DNA of 64,000 nucleotides from NCBI GenBank assembly GCA_013180625.2, contig SNVD02009802.1:310001-374000 (forward strand). Direction: 5' to 3'. The stretch is from Boswellia sacra (taxonomy: Eukaryota; Streptophyta; Magnoliopsida; Sapindales; Burseraceae). Positions 22,586 through 35,309 of this stretch are shown one piece after another. Position 1 is the stretch's first letter, and the number at the start of each line of letters is the position of its first letter. The translations under genes and the position numbers were made by a program. The notes under the pieces are model-generated. The model was given only the letters and a program-made list of their open reading frames with translations, searched no databases and was not told the origin of the DNA.

Positions 22586-25156
22586 GCGTTGCATGAATTG
22601 ATTATATAACATTTAATGCACCATAATTAGAACTGATAATAGCCTCATTCTGTAAGTCTCACCAAAATAGAGAAATCTATTCTCTTTTCTCATTTGTTTG
22701 CTTGAATGAAATCTAATTAGCATCTGTAAAACAATTTAATAATTCTAATAATCTTTAGAAAAATTTGAACAGGTAAATTTTCATGTACAAGTAATTACAT
22801 ACACAATCATTGGATACAAAAATTGTGAAGAAATATATATAAACCCCTGAGGTTTGGCGAAATAATATAAACCCGCTGACATTTGGGAAATACATGATTT
22901 CCCTCTTGCTATTATACTAGAGTCGTTAACTCAAACATAGGAAGGGCAAAATGGGAATGATGTGGGTAAAAATTATTAAACATATTATCAATCTACAATG
23001 GGATTTGCTAATAAAAATCTACAGAGAATAACCAATAGGAAGTTAACATGTCATTTGGTAGAAAATAAGAACGGTAATTAAATGCAAACCCTTAGGTTTT
23101 GATCAAAGTTAACTTCGCCTCCACCTTTTCATTTACTAACATGATGACCCCTGTTTTAGATTGACATTAGAAAAAATTAATAGTTTATGGGTATTTTGGT
23201 CTGTTCATGTAATGGAAGCTTAAACATAAAAAATTTGCCAAGTGGAGGAAAATGGAGGTAATAATTACCCTTTTTTTTCTTCTATTGATTTGTATACCAT
23301 TCCTGTCTTGGTAATTAGCATTGTAACTTGAAATTGGTTTCCATTACTTTCCTAGGTGGAGAATTGCAACATCTGGATATTATTAATTAGGCTCCATGCG
23401 AACTGATTTGATAAATCAATTAACAAACAAGGTAGCGGGGAGTACTCTAGTAGGTTTGTTTGTTATGGCCATGACACATGCTCTTGTTATTGCTGTGATG
23501 ATATCAGGCTAAAACTTAACCCGATTGAATTTCAATTATTGCTATACTTTCTTACGGTTTCTTTAATAAAGTACTTCTTTGGAAATTTTGGAATTTTTTT
23601 TGGCTTTTCAATTTTTTAAATTGGAACTTGGGGATTTTTAATAGCTTGATTGTGAAAGGTCTACGAAGGTAATTTTAGGTTTAGAGGCTTGCTGGCAGAG
23701 TTTTTTTTTCCTAGGTTTTTGGGAAATGGTTTTATGTGTTTATATTTTTTATGCTTTTGATGGTTTTTTGAATATATGTACATTGTGTTTGGTTGAAAAA
23801 TAAAGAGTCATGTTTAAATCATGTTGATGACGTTGTTGTTGATCCTAGAATTCTTGATTTTTTTGGGTTATAGTGGAAGTTGCAAGTTGACGATGTGGAA
23901 GTCACAGAAAAAGAAAATGTTCAGGTTACAATGGCTTCTCTGGGATTCAAAAATCTGAACATTGAGAAAAAGGAGACAAAAGGGGTAAGTTTGTCTTGAC
24001 ACAAAAAGGTAACAAACTTCCTTAACATTGGAAGTAGAAATCGGTGGTCATTATGTTGCTAAATGAAAAGTGGATACAAAATGTTACCTTCACCAAAAAA
24101 TCAGGGGGTTTCAAGTGAACTTCCCAAAGCAAAAAGTTTTAACACCTAAGTTAGAGTTTTGTTTACGCACGAGGAAGAGAAAAGTGAAGACTTTAACCAT
24201 CCATAGTAGTTGCAGAAACTCAACATGTGGCTTGGTAGGTTAAGAAGACAACTTGAACGTGAGTTTGACCTTCCAAAGTCATAACAAGGTGCGATTTTAT
24301 AACTTGAACCTATTAACATCTTGAGTTGTTGTTTGTTTGATAGTTGTATGCATGTAACAAATGTTAATAGTGTTGAAAAGTACATGAGTTAAAAATAGTG
24401 TAATGGATTACCCTTTTATCATGATTTTGTTTGTTGGTTTAATTTATTTGTTTGTGTAACAAGTGTTTATGAGCCTAAAAAATAGATCTTGATAAATGGG
24501 TTTTTTTTAATCGGAGAACAAATATTGTATTTGTGCATGTAAAGGTGATTACTTTGTATGTTAGAAATCATTAGATGATGCATGTAAAAGGTTTGTCATT
24601 GTAAAAATAAGGTCTTTATAGGGTGACCGCTACCTGTTTTATTTATTTGTTTGTTTGTTATGAGAGATGATGAATTCATTATATCAATATAGTGAAGGAA
24701 TTTTTTTTAAACATGTGTTATTATATGTCTAAGGTTTTTTTTTTGTTTTTCTTCTATTTTTTTGTATGGTTGGAAACCCTTTGTTTATATGTGAATATAA
24801 GGATTTGATTCAACATGCCTTCTGTTTTGACGTAGTTTGATTTTGTATGTTTGACACTTTGATTTTCATGCACTAAGTATCTATTTGTGCATGTCTTATT
24901 ATTATTATTATTATTATTACTACTACTATTATCATTAAAGTTATGTAACTAAAATAAGTTAACTAGCCATGTTTTAATCTTGAGGTTTTTTTTCCTTATT
25001 TTACAATTGCTTTTCTGTGTTTTTTAGCATGTTTGGAGGAAATTATACAATGGAATGGTTTGACCCAATTTTCTAAACACGTCAGAAGCGGATAGTAGAA
25101 GCAAAGTTAATAGCTTATGGATTGCCTATTTATGATGATGAGAGATATGTTGACCC
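22586..25156. other. Intergenic sequence with unresolved repeat and MULE upstream material
   Basis: No complete gene is recognised. At 22845-22900 ACCCCTGAGGTTTGGCG and CCCGCTGACATTTGGG resemble repeat ends, and a CAGGGGGTTTC phrase recurs at about 24105 and, similarly, at 39515. 23870-23985 reads as a short open coding-like stretch (VEVTEKENVQVTMASLGF) of unknown origin. A (TTA)n tract is at 24898-24930. 25025-25156 may be a 5' piece of the MULE that continues after the LTR-like insertion. Confidence 0.4.
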
Positions 25157-25174
25157 AGGTATGGTAACACAAAA

Positions 25175-25193
25175 GGGGGGGGGGGGGGGGGGG
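25175..25193. repeat. Homopolymer run of 19 G
   Basis: An uninterrupted G19 tract, unusual in AT-rich DNA. It is within the G-rich start of the LTR-like unit, where such families commonly have 6-8 G. Length may be affected by slippage or assembly. Confidence 0.9.
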
Positions 25194-25467
25194 TGAATTG
25201 GGTTTTTATTTATAAAAACGGATTTAGAAAACTTTTCTTGAAAGATCAAAATTATTTAAATCTTTCTTTAAGAACAAAGGTGAAAAAGATGAAAATAGAA
25301 TGCAATCAAGAGAATGGCAATAAAGAATAATCACAAGTGCAAGTAAATGTAAAGAGATAGAGATAGAGAGAGTGCAAACTCAATTTACGTGGTTCGGCAA
25401 ACCTTGCCTACGTCCACGGGCTCCTATCTCCACGAGCTAAGCTTTCCACTAAGTTGTAGAAATCTTT

Positions 25468-25925
25468 ACAACTTGCTTGATGAACAACCTCACCAAGACT
25501 TTTTCTTCCAACCCTTGATAACACCACACCAAGAGTTCTTCTTGATGAACAACCTCACCAAGGCAACTTCCTTCAACTTTTGATAACACCACACCAAGAG
25601 TTCTTCTTGATGAACAACCTCACCAAGGCAACTTCCTTCAACTCTTGATAACACCACACCAAGAGTTCTTCTTGATGAACAACCTCACCAAGGCAACTTT
25701 CCTTCAACTCTTGATAACACCACACCAAGAGTTCTTCTTGATGAACAACCTCACCAAGGCAACTTCCTTCAACTCTTGATAACACCACACCAAGAGTTCT
25801 TCTTGATGAACAACCTCACCAAAGCAACTTCCTTTAACTCTTGATAACACCACACCAAGAGTTCTTCTTGATGAAACAACCTCACCAATGAAACTTCCTT
25901 CAACTCTTGATAACACACAACAAGA
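25468..25925. repeat. 65-bp tandem repeat, about 7 copies
   Basis: The phrase AAGAGTTCTTCTTGATGAAC recurs at 25531, 25596, 25661, 25727, 25792 and 25857, and in altered form at 25922, giving steps of 65, 65, 66, 65, 65 and 65 bp. Each unit continues with CAACCTCACCAAGGCAACTT and CTCTTGATAACACCACACC. Copies are nearly identical, indicating recent expansion. Both strands stay open over several units by chance of composition; this is not taken as a gene. Confidence 0.95.
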
Positions 25926-26130
25926 GTTCTCTCAAGGATAACTATTATCCTTTACAAGAATATCTCACTCTCACCACAATACAAGAACAAGGATAATTTT
26001 TACAACAAAAGTATAACTCTTGATAACACACAACAAGAGTTCTCTCAAGGATAACTATTATCCTTTACAAGAATATCTCACTCTCACCACAATACAAGAA
26101 CAAAGATAATTTTTACAACAAAAGTATAAC
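25905..26130. repeat. 113-bp tandem duplication
   Basis: CAAGAGTTCTCTCAAGGATA occurs at 25921 and again at 26034. The unit includes CTATTATCCTTTACAAGAAT and the CACAATACAAGAACAA tail and is duplicated almost perfectly, directly following the 65-bp array. Confidence 0.93.
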
Positions 26131-26329
26131 TCTCTTCAAAGAGTAGATAAAGAATATAAAAGCTCTCTAGACTTGATATTTCTCTTGTTTTTTTGTTTGA
26201 TAGATGCTTCTCTTGCCTTGCTGAATGCATGGGAGAAGGGCTCCTTTTATACGCAAATGAGATGAACTTAATTAAGTGAAGACACCATCTCCAAATTTTT
26301 TACCCACCATAAAAACTGTAATTTTTTCT

Positions 26330-26960
26330 ACCATTTTTGTCAATGTTCCATTTGAAATTTGAAAATCTGCAAAACATAAAATATCTGGACATTTGATAAG
26401 ATTTCCAACGCATCAAGAATCAAGTCATTTGAATATCTGTAGCTCAAGATATGGCCAAAACATCATTTGGTGCTCATGTAACTTGATTTTTCTTCCTTGT
26501 ATCAGTCCACCGAATTGAATGATAATTCTGTCAGCATTCCTTTGAAATTTGAATTTCTTCAAAACATAAAAGATCTTCATATTTGAATAAGCTTTCCAAA
26601 ACATTAAGAATCAAAGAATTTGGATATCTCTATCTTAAGATATGGCCAAAACACCATTTAGTGCTCATGTGAGTTGATTTTTCTTCCTTGTGTCAGTCTA
26701 CCAATTTACATGTCAATTATGTCAGCCTTCCATTTAAAATTTGAATTTATTCAAAACATATGAAATGTGCCTCATTAAGTTAGCTTTCCAATGCCATAAG
26801 AATCAAGTGATTTGAATATTTTTATCTCAAGATATGTCTAAAAGAGTATTCGGTGCTCATGTCAACTACTTCTATTTGTCTTTCAAATTGCATGATGATT
26901 TAGACGACCTTACACTTGAAATTTGAATTTATTTAAAACATATAAAATGTTATAAATTGA
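26330..26960. repeat. Degenerate ~180-bp repeat (three to four copies)
   Basis: Phrases of the type CCATTTGAAATTTGAA, AAAACATAAAATATCT, TTTCCAA..CATCAAGAATCAA and ATATGGCCAAAACA recur at about 26345, 26540, 26725 and 26905, each followed by GTGCTCATGT in the first three. This gives steps of about 180-195 bp with substantial divergence. It lies in the right half of the LTR-like unit. Confidence 0.65.
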
Positions 26961-27265
26961 TTAATATTTCCAAAGGCTTAAGAATCACATCATTTGGACA
27001 TTTGTAGAGAAATATATGACTAATTGATTGAACATTGCTCATGTGTCACATTCCTTGAATCAAACCTTGTTCTTAAACTTTGGTGCCTTTAACATGTAGT
27101 CTTCTCCTTAGCTTCAACACTTTATTTTAATAAGCCTCTTCTTGATTTTATAATTATTTCAATGATCTTAGTCTTGCACATAAATAAATATATTAGTAAA
27201 TCACAATGAATCAATGTGTATTGTTATTATCAAAATTATCATGTAGCCTTAAGGCTAACAAGATA

Positions 27266-29725
27266 CACATTGGAGATTGTTATACCATGGTCTTTGTGCA
27301 ACATGATTATTGAAAATGACCTCCAACTTATGCAAATATGTAATGAATTTGAAGATTTTGGGTTTAATCATCTTGCAATGCACATAGATGTTCTCCCATT
27401 GGCTTTAAAACTACCACTTGAAGCTACAATCAGACCAAATGAAGTTAAAACTCCAGTTCAACCTGATGTTGTTAACATTGTTGATGAGGTCTCTCAAGAA
27501 GTATATATTCTTGAAAGAAGTAAGGTTAATATTGCTAAAGACCAAACAGAGGTATATTATGAAAATGAAGAAGACTACCATTGGAGTGGGGGAGACAGCT
27601 TTGAAGACTCTGAACAGTCAGAAATAAAGGATGAGGCCACTAATGCTTCTAGAGGAAATGCTAGTGATGATGAGGATTATGCTACTAGTGAAGATGAACT
27701 TATATCTGATTATGAATCAAATGATGATTATATTAGTAGCGATGATAGTGAGGAGGAAAGTCCTATGGAAAAATTAGCTAGGAAGATGACTTGGAAAAAG
27801 TTTAAAGCAGACATAGGAAGTGATTTTGAGTTCAAAGTTGGAGATGTTTTTAATAATATTGACCATTTTAGGCAAGTGCTCAAAGATTATGTTATAAGAA
27901 AAGGGTTCAAAGTTCAAAGAGGAAAAAATGATGTTGATAAAGTGACTGCAAAATGCATTTCAGTTGATGACTGCCCATGGAGAATTCATGCATCACAAAT
28001 GGGTGGAACAACTACATTTCAGCTGAAGAGCTATACAAATGAGCACTCATGTCAAAGGGTATGGTCTAATCCTGATGCAACACCTTCATGGCTTGCAAAA
28101 TAATTGAGCATTTGGTCAAGGCTAATCCAAATATCAACATCAAAGATATTTCAGCATATGCTACTACAAATCGGAGTCTACACTTGAAGCCATATGTACT
28201 GTACAGAGCCAAAAAAAATAGCCCTTGAAAATCTTGATAAGAATCATGAGGAGTCCTACAATAGGTTGTACCAGTATTCATCAATAATTCAACAAAAAAA
28301 CCCAAGCTCAATGACAATTGTCAAGGCTATTAGACTTTCAGATGATGAGCCAAAGAGGTTTCAGAGTTATTTTTTTGGTTTTCCAGCACAAAGATATGGG
28401 TTTCTAAAAGGTTGCAGACCTTTCATTGGTGTGGATGGTTGTCAATTGAATGTTCATTTTAGAGGCATTCTATTGAGTGTAGTAGCATTGCATGCAAACG
28501 AAGGATTGTTTGCTGTTGCAATATGTGTTTGAGAGATTGAAAGAAATGAATCTTGGTCTTGGTTCTTAGGGAAGCTTCGTGATTTCCTTGGGGGACACAA
28601 TCCAAAAAGGCATATCACTTTTGTTAGTGATAAACAGAAGGGTGTGTTGGCTGCATTAGAGGAACACTGGCCTAAGTCTCCTACAAGATATTATGTCTTT
28701 CATGTTTTAAAATATTTCAAAAAAGAATTTCCACATTCATGGTTGAAAGACCTATATTGGGCTATTTCAAGGGTAACAAATAAACCAAAATATTAGAGGG
28801 CTACGAAAGAGATGAAAGAAGCTAACAAAAAAGCTCACACCTGGCTGGCCAAGATAGAGCCATCTCAATGGTTTAGGTTTGCAATGGACACAAGTTGCAA
28901 ATCTGACCATGTGACAAATAATCATTAAACGTTTCAATAATTGGCTTGGATAGGCTAGAGGTAAGCCTATTCTGATTTTGCTTGAACATATAAGAAGAAA
29001 TTTTATGCAAAGACTATCTAAGAGAAAGATTAAAGCTTTAAAGATAAAGCGTAAAGTACCTTTTGCAGTTAAGAAAAGGATGGAGAAGTTAATAGAAGCA
29101 AGAAGATAGTTATATGTCATTTTAGCAGGTGAAGATGAGTATGAAGGCAGAGAAGGTACAAGAGTCTATGTCCTTAACTTGAGTGCTTGCTTTTGTGATT
29201 GTGGGGCATGGGCTTTATCTGGGATCCCTTGTAGACATGCCATGGCTGTTACATGCTTTAGTAAGCTTAATGCAGTAGACTATCTTGATCCTTTGTTGAC
29301 AACTCAAGCTTTGTACAACACATACTCTGGAATGATTCATCGCATACCTAATTATACTATTTGGCCTGGAGGCTCACATGATGAGTTATTGCCACCTATG
29401 AAGATTAGAAGGGCTGGTAGGCCCAAAAAAGCAAAATATCCCGTATGTTATTCATAACTATTATATTTACTGGTAGGCCCATGGTAGTCTATTATACATA
29501 TTTTTATAATTAATACCTTTGTTGTTTTCCCTTGATAAATTACTTATTTTTATTACATTGATTATATATTGTAGCGTAGAATCATTGGCTGTGAACAACA
29601 ATGACACCATTCACAACAACAACTCCATTCACAGCAACAACAGTCAATGACTCAGTTTACTCATGGTCAGACAAATCTAACACCACCACCTCCAATAGCA
29701 CCAAGTCAGCCTCCTATTTCATGAA
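27266..29725 (+). pseudogene. Mutator-like (MULE) transposase, broken
   Basis: The pieces in order are: an N-terminal region with an acidic stretch (27540-27760); the MuDR DNA-binding domain (27770-28100, KARKMTWKKFKADIG-like start, CISVDDCPWRIHASQ, then NEHSC); a transposase core with FIGVDGCQLN at about 28417-28450 (first Asp) and FVSDKQKGVL at about 28622 (second Asp); and a SWIM zinc finger at about 29185-29245 (CDCGAWALSGIPCRH). A C-terminal Gln-rich piece follows near 29575-29725. Frameshifts occur near 28103 and 28532, with stops at 28792 and near 28926; the catalytic Glu region (normally TESFN) is not readable. The element is therefore dead. Its N terminus may be displaced by the LTR-like insertion at 25157-27265. 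Confidence 0.88.
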
Positions 29726-31920
29726 TTGATATGCCAATAATCTCCTCTAGTATTTTGCACTTTTTGAATATCTTATTTTAGGCCAAATGCCTTGTTTTTA
29801 GATGTTTAATCATGTTGCATTCTACTCGAACTCACTTTGCATACAAAATGATTAACATTATGGTATGTTTAAATTTTGCTACTGATATGCCCATGGATTA
29901 GGGAACTAATATGCTTATTTTTTTGGTATATTCAGTTCACATACATCATCTTCATGTATGCATATTGAATATAGTATATATTTCACTAGTGCAGTGTATT
30001 AGATACAAGCTTAATGTAATTAGTAGTGATATTTTTGCTTAAATGACTTCTTTAATACTTTCTTGCATAGCATTATCATTACAACATGCATTTAGAGGTA
30101 ACTACATCACATCTAGTTTTATTAAAATGTATACTAATGTAGGTAAAATGATCATCATTTTTAATACCTTGCGTGAAACTTCTATCCTTTCCAAGTTTTT
30201 GCTTAAACCTTCAAAGTTCTAATCTAATTTTTCTTCGTTGTGATTTGTGTTATGGTACGGTTGTGAGTGTATGTAATCATGGTCAAACATATGCTGTGTG
30301 TTGACGAAACATGTTGTAAGTGTGGTTTATGGTTTTAGCTGTAGTGTTATATATATTACCATGAATAGCCAAAGTGATCATGGTAAAATTTTAAAGGAGT
30401 GTTGTCGTGCTTGTTGGTACAAATTAACAGGCAAAAATGCAGGTGTTGCCTCGTTCAACTTAACTGATAAAAGAGGCAAAATAATGGCACCTCAAAGGCA
30501 AAATTATAACTACTTATTACTTTGTTGTGTAGAATGCGTGCAATATTATTTTATAATTTAATCTTGATATGTGATTGTTTTTATAATTTAATCACTCATT
30601 TTATTTCAAATAAAGGTATCATGGACATTTAGACTGTGTTCGTTTCTAAATTGTGCCCACCATTTTCAGTTTTCATTTTATCGGGATCGAGAGATTCTTG
30701 TTTGTTTTCATTTCCTATTTTCATTTTCATAAAACAAATACATTTCCATTTTTATCCTTAAATTTTGCCCTCAAATATATAAACAATTACCATTTTCATT
30801 TTGAACAACACCTATATCCTATTCCCTCTCTCTATCTTGGAGCAAATTCCTTATTCTCTCTACACTTTCAACTGGCCTGTATCCTCGTCTTCCACCATCA
30901 AGCAGATCTCCATCTTCATGCACTATGGCTACCAAATCTGGATTGTAAATCGTCCTTGTGTGGGGTAAGAGGCTATACTACAGTAATGTTTTTTTTCCAA
31001 TTTGTTACCTTTCTTGTCTGTTTGCTACCTATTTTTTTCTATGCCTCTGTTGCAAAATTATTTAAATTTCTGTCAAAAACAAATTTACCGACCAATATCT
31101 AGTTGTTGCGGATAAAATCTGTTGCTTGTTTTGTGATTGGTTCTTCATTCTTGTGTTTATCATTTGCATCTATCTTGTATGCTATGTCTTTTGTTTCCCT
31201 TCTTAGGCTTGTGATCTGTGCCCATGAGTCTCTTTCTTGTATGATCTATAGCTGTCTTTTGCCTCCCATCTGCCTCTTTTGGTCAGTGCTTAGCATAGCT
31301 TGAGTGTGACCGGGTAAAGACCCAGCAATTGCCCAAAAAGCACGTAAAGATAATGCAAGAAATCTTTCCACTTATGACTGTAATTAAAGAAAAAGAGAAG
31401 GAGGTAATTAGTCAAATAGATATAAAAACATATATTTATGGTGGAGAAAGTAACTCTCGGCGTGTAATCCACAAGAATCATGATTTTCATTTTGTGCTTT
31501 TGCTTCTTTTTTTTCACCCACATTGATTAATATATGCACATAATTATGGATAAACCTAGATTAATTCCTTCATTTGGTATGGATCCACCACCACTTTCAA
31601 TTGTTAATAAGTATGTAAGAGTTGGACCCATTTTGAGTCATATGACAATGATGGTGCATCTAGTCTTTGCATCCTCTTGAGTCACACAAAGATAAAAATT
31701 TAGGGTAAGATTGATTAGATTTCAAAACCAAACTGAACCAACCACAATACTGAGATTTTGTGTTAATTAACTTGTGATTCATACTGCGATAGAGTTTATG
31801 CATTTACTTGGACCAACATAAGTGGACTTTACCTACTTGATTAACTTGTGATTCATACTTTGATAGAGTTTATGCATTTACTTGGACTAACATAAACCTA
31901 CTTTACATACTTGATTAAAA
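29726..31920. other. Intergenic, with a repeat end near 30636
   Basis: No gene is recognised. From 30636 the sequence ACTGTGTTCGTTTCTAAAT, with CATTTTCATAAAACAAAT downstream, resembles the inverted complement of 49240-49360 (CTGTGTTCGTTTTCG, CATTTTCATAAAACAT). Both are thus probably ends of one repeat family in opposite orientation. The open stretch at 30653-31102 is low-complexity and is not supported as a gene. 31790-31910 contains a near-duplicate of about 65 bp (TTAACTTGTGATTCATACT). Confidence 0.45.
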
Positions 31921-31944
31921 GATCACAAGAAAAATGATCATATT

Positions 31945-32170
31945 TGGCGGTCTTAAAAGCGCCACCAATGGCACCGCCAAATATAATCAATTTGGCGGTC
32001 AGTCAAAGTGTCAAATATGCATCTGACTATACTTGACGGTTTTTGACCGCCAAATATAATAGACTTAAAAATTTAAAAAAATATACTTGACGGTTTTTGG
32101 CCGCCAAGTATAACAGTTTCAAAAATTAAAAAAAAATACTTGGCAGTTTTTAAAAAGCCAAGTATTTAAA
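31945..32170. repeat. Subterminal hairpin repeats (GGCGGT/ACCGCC)
   Basis: At least three hairpin-forming pairs of TTGGCGGT or TTGACGGT with ACCGCCAA or GCCGCCAAGTATA lie within 225 bp, separated by short A-rich spacers. Confidence 0.75.
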
Positions 32171-33015
32171 AAAAATTAATATATGTTATACTTTTTATAT
32201 GTCATAACAGCTGCAAATTTTTCTCAGTACATAACAGCATTAGTAAGGTCATCTGTGGTTATAAAACCAATATCGAAGGCATCATACTGCAAAAAAAATG
32301 TAAAGTGTTATATATGCTCTCATTCATATAAATTTACAGGAAAGCATTGTCAAATGGGAAATACAAATCAATTGAAATCTGAAATTTCTAAAACATTACG
32401 AGGGGAACAAGGAGAAGAAAAGAAAATAGAGATGCAAATTCCAAGAATAAAAATTAGCTATTTAATAACACCAATTTTATTCAAATATGTTGCAAAAAGC
32501 CTTGCGGATATGCACTCCCCAAATGAAACTAAGTAGTCTCTTGTGCGTGAAGTTAGCTCTTTCATCATAGCAATTCCTTTTAGAAGTTGCACAAGTTGTT
32601 CTAGATGTGCTGCAAAACATTTTCCACAGACCAAAACAGGACAGTCAAACCCAAAGGTAAAGATCCATGAAATTCTAATGAGAAGATTTACTTCAATTTC
32701 TTTTTCCTACAATCTTATGACATGTACAAGGGAAAATCACCGCATTAGAATTCAAAACAAAATGAAAGGCACATAAGCTAAGGAAGGATTCCACATAAAA
32801 TACACACATTGCTGTCTACACACCACACGTCATCAATATCAACCATCAACAAGGTGAACTGAGTTGTGATTTTTTAGGCGTCACCAAGTCTAATATTAAA
32901 GGAATTTCAGCTTCAATGATAAGTACAGTGACTCAAAATCTTCACCCGAAGTTTCACACTGATTAGAAACAAACAACAAAAGGTTTCGAGATAAACAGAG
33001 CACTTACTTTCGATA

Positions 33016-35309
33016 GTAGATCTTTCTACTCGAAGTTCATCCGCGGTCCTGGACAATTGAAATATCTCAAATACAGACAAATTCAAATTACAGTTTTTAA
33101 TTCTCATTGATAAACAACAAAACAAAAACAGAAATAACATTTCTCACCTAAGATACAATTCTTTTATAAAGCTCAACTCATCAATACATGACACATTAGT
33201 AACACCACAACTAACAGCCGTTTCTCCAGCCTAATAAACAAGCAATCAATTTCAATGTCAATAAACAATTTTAGCATACAAATTCAACAAAGACAAAAGG
33301 GAGTACAAAAACATCACATATTACCAATAACGTTGATCTATTCCATTCTTTTTTCAGTCTCATTTCCCTACCACTTTATGTGCAAGCCATAATGAAAATA
33401 AGAAAGAAAGTTTGCATCCGCTTATGGCAAATAACAGAAGTCTTAACATTCAACTAAAGATATCAACAATAAGAGACAGCCCTGAAGAAAGAAAAAATAT
33501 AAATACATATCGGCCTTCCATAACCCAATCCATATCTGGAAGCAAATGATATCCTCGCATAAATGTGTTATCAAGATTCACATCCCTTTTGCCTAATCAA
33601 ATCACACAACAAATTTAATCCAAGCTGATGGCAATATGCAATTTACCCACATTAGAATCCTAAGGACCACGATAAATTACCAATATGCTTATCAATAAGT
33701 GATGTCTTCATCTCATCACCAGAAAAATCATTATGAAAATGAAGACCGATCCAAAGACCGTAATCCATTAATTATTCTCTCTGCTTCCAAGAACTCACAA
33801 TCTCTATCAATTTGCTTGTGTAAAATAGGATGGTCAATCAGTTGAGATCAAAGCCATCTAATGTGAGTGTATGAGAGAGTAGATTGAGAGAGAAGAGAGA
33901 GTCATTCATATAAAATATAGGCTAAGAAAAAAAAATTATAAACATACCACAGCATCTATGACAGGCCCTTTGTCATCATAGCTCTAAAAATATATAAACA
34001 TAATTACATTTCAGGGAATTAAATGATATTTAGAGGAAAAAGCAATTCAAATTCTAGAGCCACCCACTTCAGCCTGTTTTCTTAGAATATCAACTCTGTT
34101 CTGGAGGTCTTCACGAATCCTTTTCAAGTTTGCTTCCTCCACTTTCTTGTGTTTCTAAGAGAAGGGACACCATAAGTGAGGTGCAGGGACAGAAAAATAG
34201 CAAATGCTAAACAAGCGCACTGAATAAAACCACATCAGCTAGCAATATTTTTTTAGTTCAATAACAAGCAGATAAATAAATCATGCACAAAAAGATGCCA
34301 ATGGATTCCAGTAAAGGTTATAGCCTTCTTTGAATATGGAAATTGAAAGAAACTAATGTCTGAAATGATCAAGAGCCACATGGCATAAAATATCTGATAA
34401 TGGAAATAAAGTGAAGAAAACAATAGCAAAGAAAGAAGTAAAATAGTTTCCAAGATTTTCTGAAGATTTTGCATGTGAACTTTATGCTTATTACAACTAA
34501 ATCAAAAATTGAACCATACTTAAGAAAAACTTTCGTTATTAATACAGATAAGCGAATTTAACCAGCAGCATTATGAAACCTGATCGAATGCATCCAGATG
34601 CTTAACAGCCTTGGCAATTGCCTCCTGATTTTTCTCATCCCATTTATTTTTCCTTTCTTTCTGGCCGACAAAAAACAACAATAAAGAAGAAAGATGGAAA
34701 ATTTATGAGCCATTGGAAGTTCAGTGAAATTATTTTTACAAAATGAACATAAAAAAAAAACTGCATTTCTATTTTTCAAGATTGAAAATGGGCTCAGTAT
34801 ATTTTACTTGAACATCGTTAAGGTTGAGATCAAAAGTCCAAGCTCAATGATTCCAACCACTTAAATAATCAAAAAAATAACTCTTACCTTCAAACGAGAA
34901 GTTAATTGATTCGTAAACAACTCATAAACCAATTTATAACCCACATGCCATTCACCAGACGGGTTTTTCCGGGAAGAATTCACAACCAAACTCGCCCCTA
35001 AATTCAAACAAAATAATAATTTCAAATTTTTTTTTTCTAATTTTCAGTTTCAAATGAAGTTCTAGTGAAGCAATTAGACGGACCAGTAGCTCCACGAATA
35101 CAGCCATCAGAATCAGCCTTCACCACTGTTGAAGTATCAATATCTCCACTTCCCGTGCTGCAAGTAACAATAACAATAACAATAGAGCAAAAAGCAAGCA
35201 AGCTAGCTAGCTTCAGTGTAAGCAATGAGTATCATCTCACGATCAAACTATTAATGGCAACGAAGAGGGTGAGAGCGAGAGCAAGCCGACTTGGCTGGTT
35301 GCCGGCCAT
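33016..35309 (-). pseudogene. Multi-exon coding-like region of unknown identity
   Basis: On the minus strand there are consecutive coding-like segments with GT/AG borders. An ATG at 35309 opens a signal-peptide-like start (SRLALALTLFVAINSLI), with donor GTGAGA. 35163 to about 35040 reads TGSGDIDTSTVVKADSDGC, then RGATGPSNCFTR. 34997-34888 reads EWHVGYKLVYELFTNQL. 34660-34580 is 27 codons (KERKNKWDEKNQEAIAKAV). 34154 to about 34064 reads KHKKVEEANLKRIRED. 33985-33952 reads SYDDKGPVIDAVV. About 33595-33512 reads GYHLLPDMDWVMEGRY. About 33232-33150 reads AGETAVSCGVTNVSCID, and 33052-33016 ADELRVERSTIES. I do not recognise the protein. It may be a host gene, or a gene copy captured by the surrounding CACTA-like element. 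Last exons and a stop were not established. Confidence 0.5.

Larger units (their letters stand above)
25157..27265. mobile_element. Probable 2.1-kb solo LTR or non-autonomous LTR unit
   Basis: The block starts TGGTAACAC at 25162, carries a 19-G run followed by GTGAATTGGG, and ends GGCTAACA at 27260, giving TG..CA termini. The flanks are AGGTA (25157-25161) and AGATA (27261-27265), 4 of 5 matching, as expected of an old 5-bp TSD. The G-rich start with GTGAAT and the GTGGTTCGGC..CCTACGTCCACGG phrase at 25386-25420 are typical of plant LTR sequences as I know them. No ORF, primer site or second LTR is seen. It separates MULE coding sequence on the right from possible MULE sequence on the left. 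Confidence 0.5.

Noticed and set aside
25573..25916. Repetitive minus-strand ORFs (VVHQEELLVWCYQELKE type)
   Set aside because: They arise from the 65-bp tandem array, which contains no stop in some frames; no gene context.
30653..31102. 149-codon ORF rich in Phe/His/Leu
   Set aside because: AT-rich, low-complexity text starting at a repeat end; no motif or splice context.
32183..32776. Plus-strand ORFs of 117 and 77 codons
   Set aside because: They lie antisense to or next to the minus-strand exon series and show no recognisable domain.
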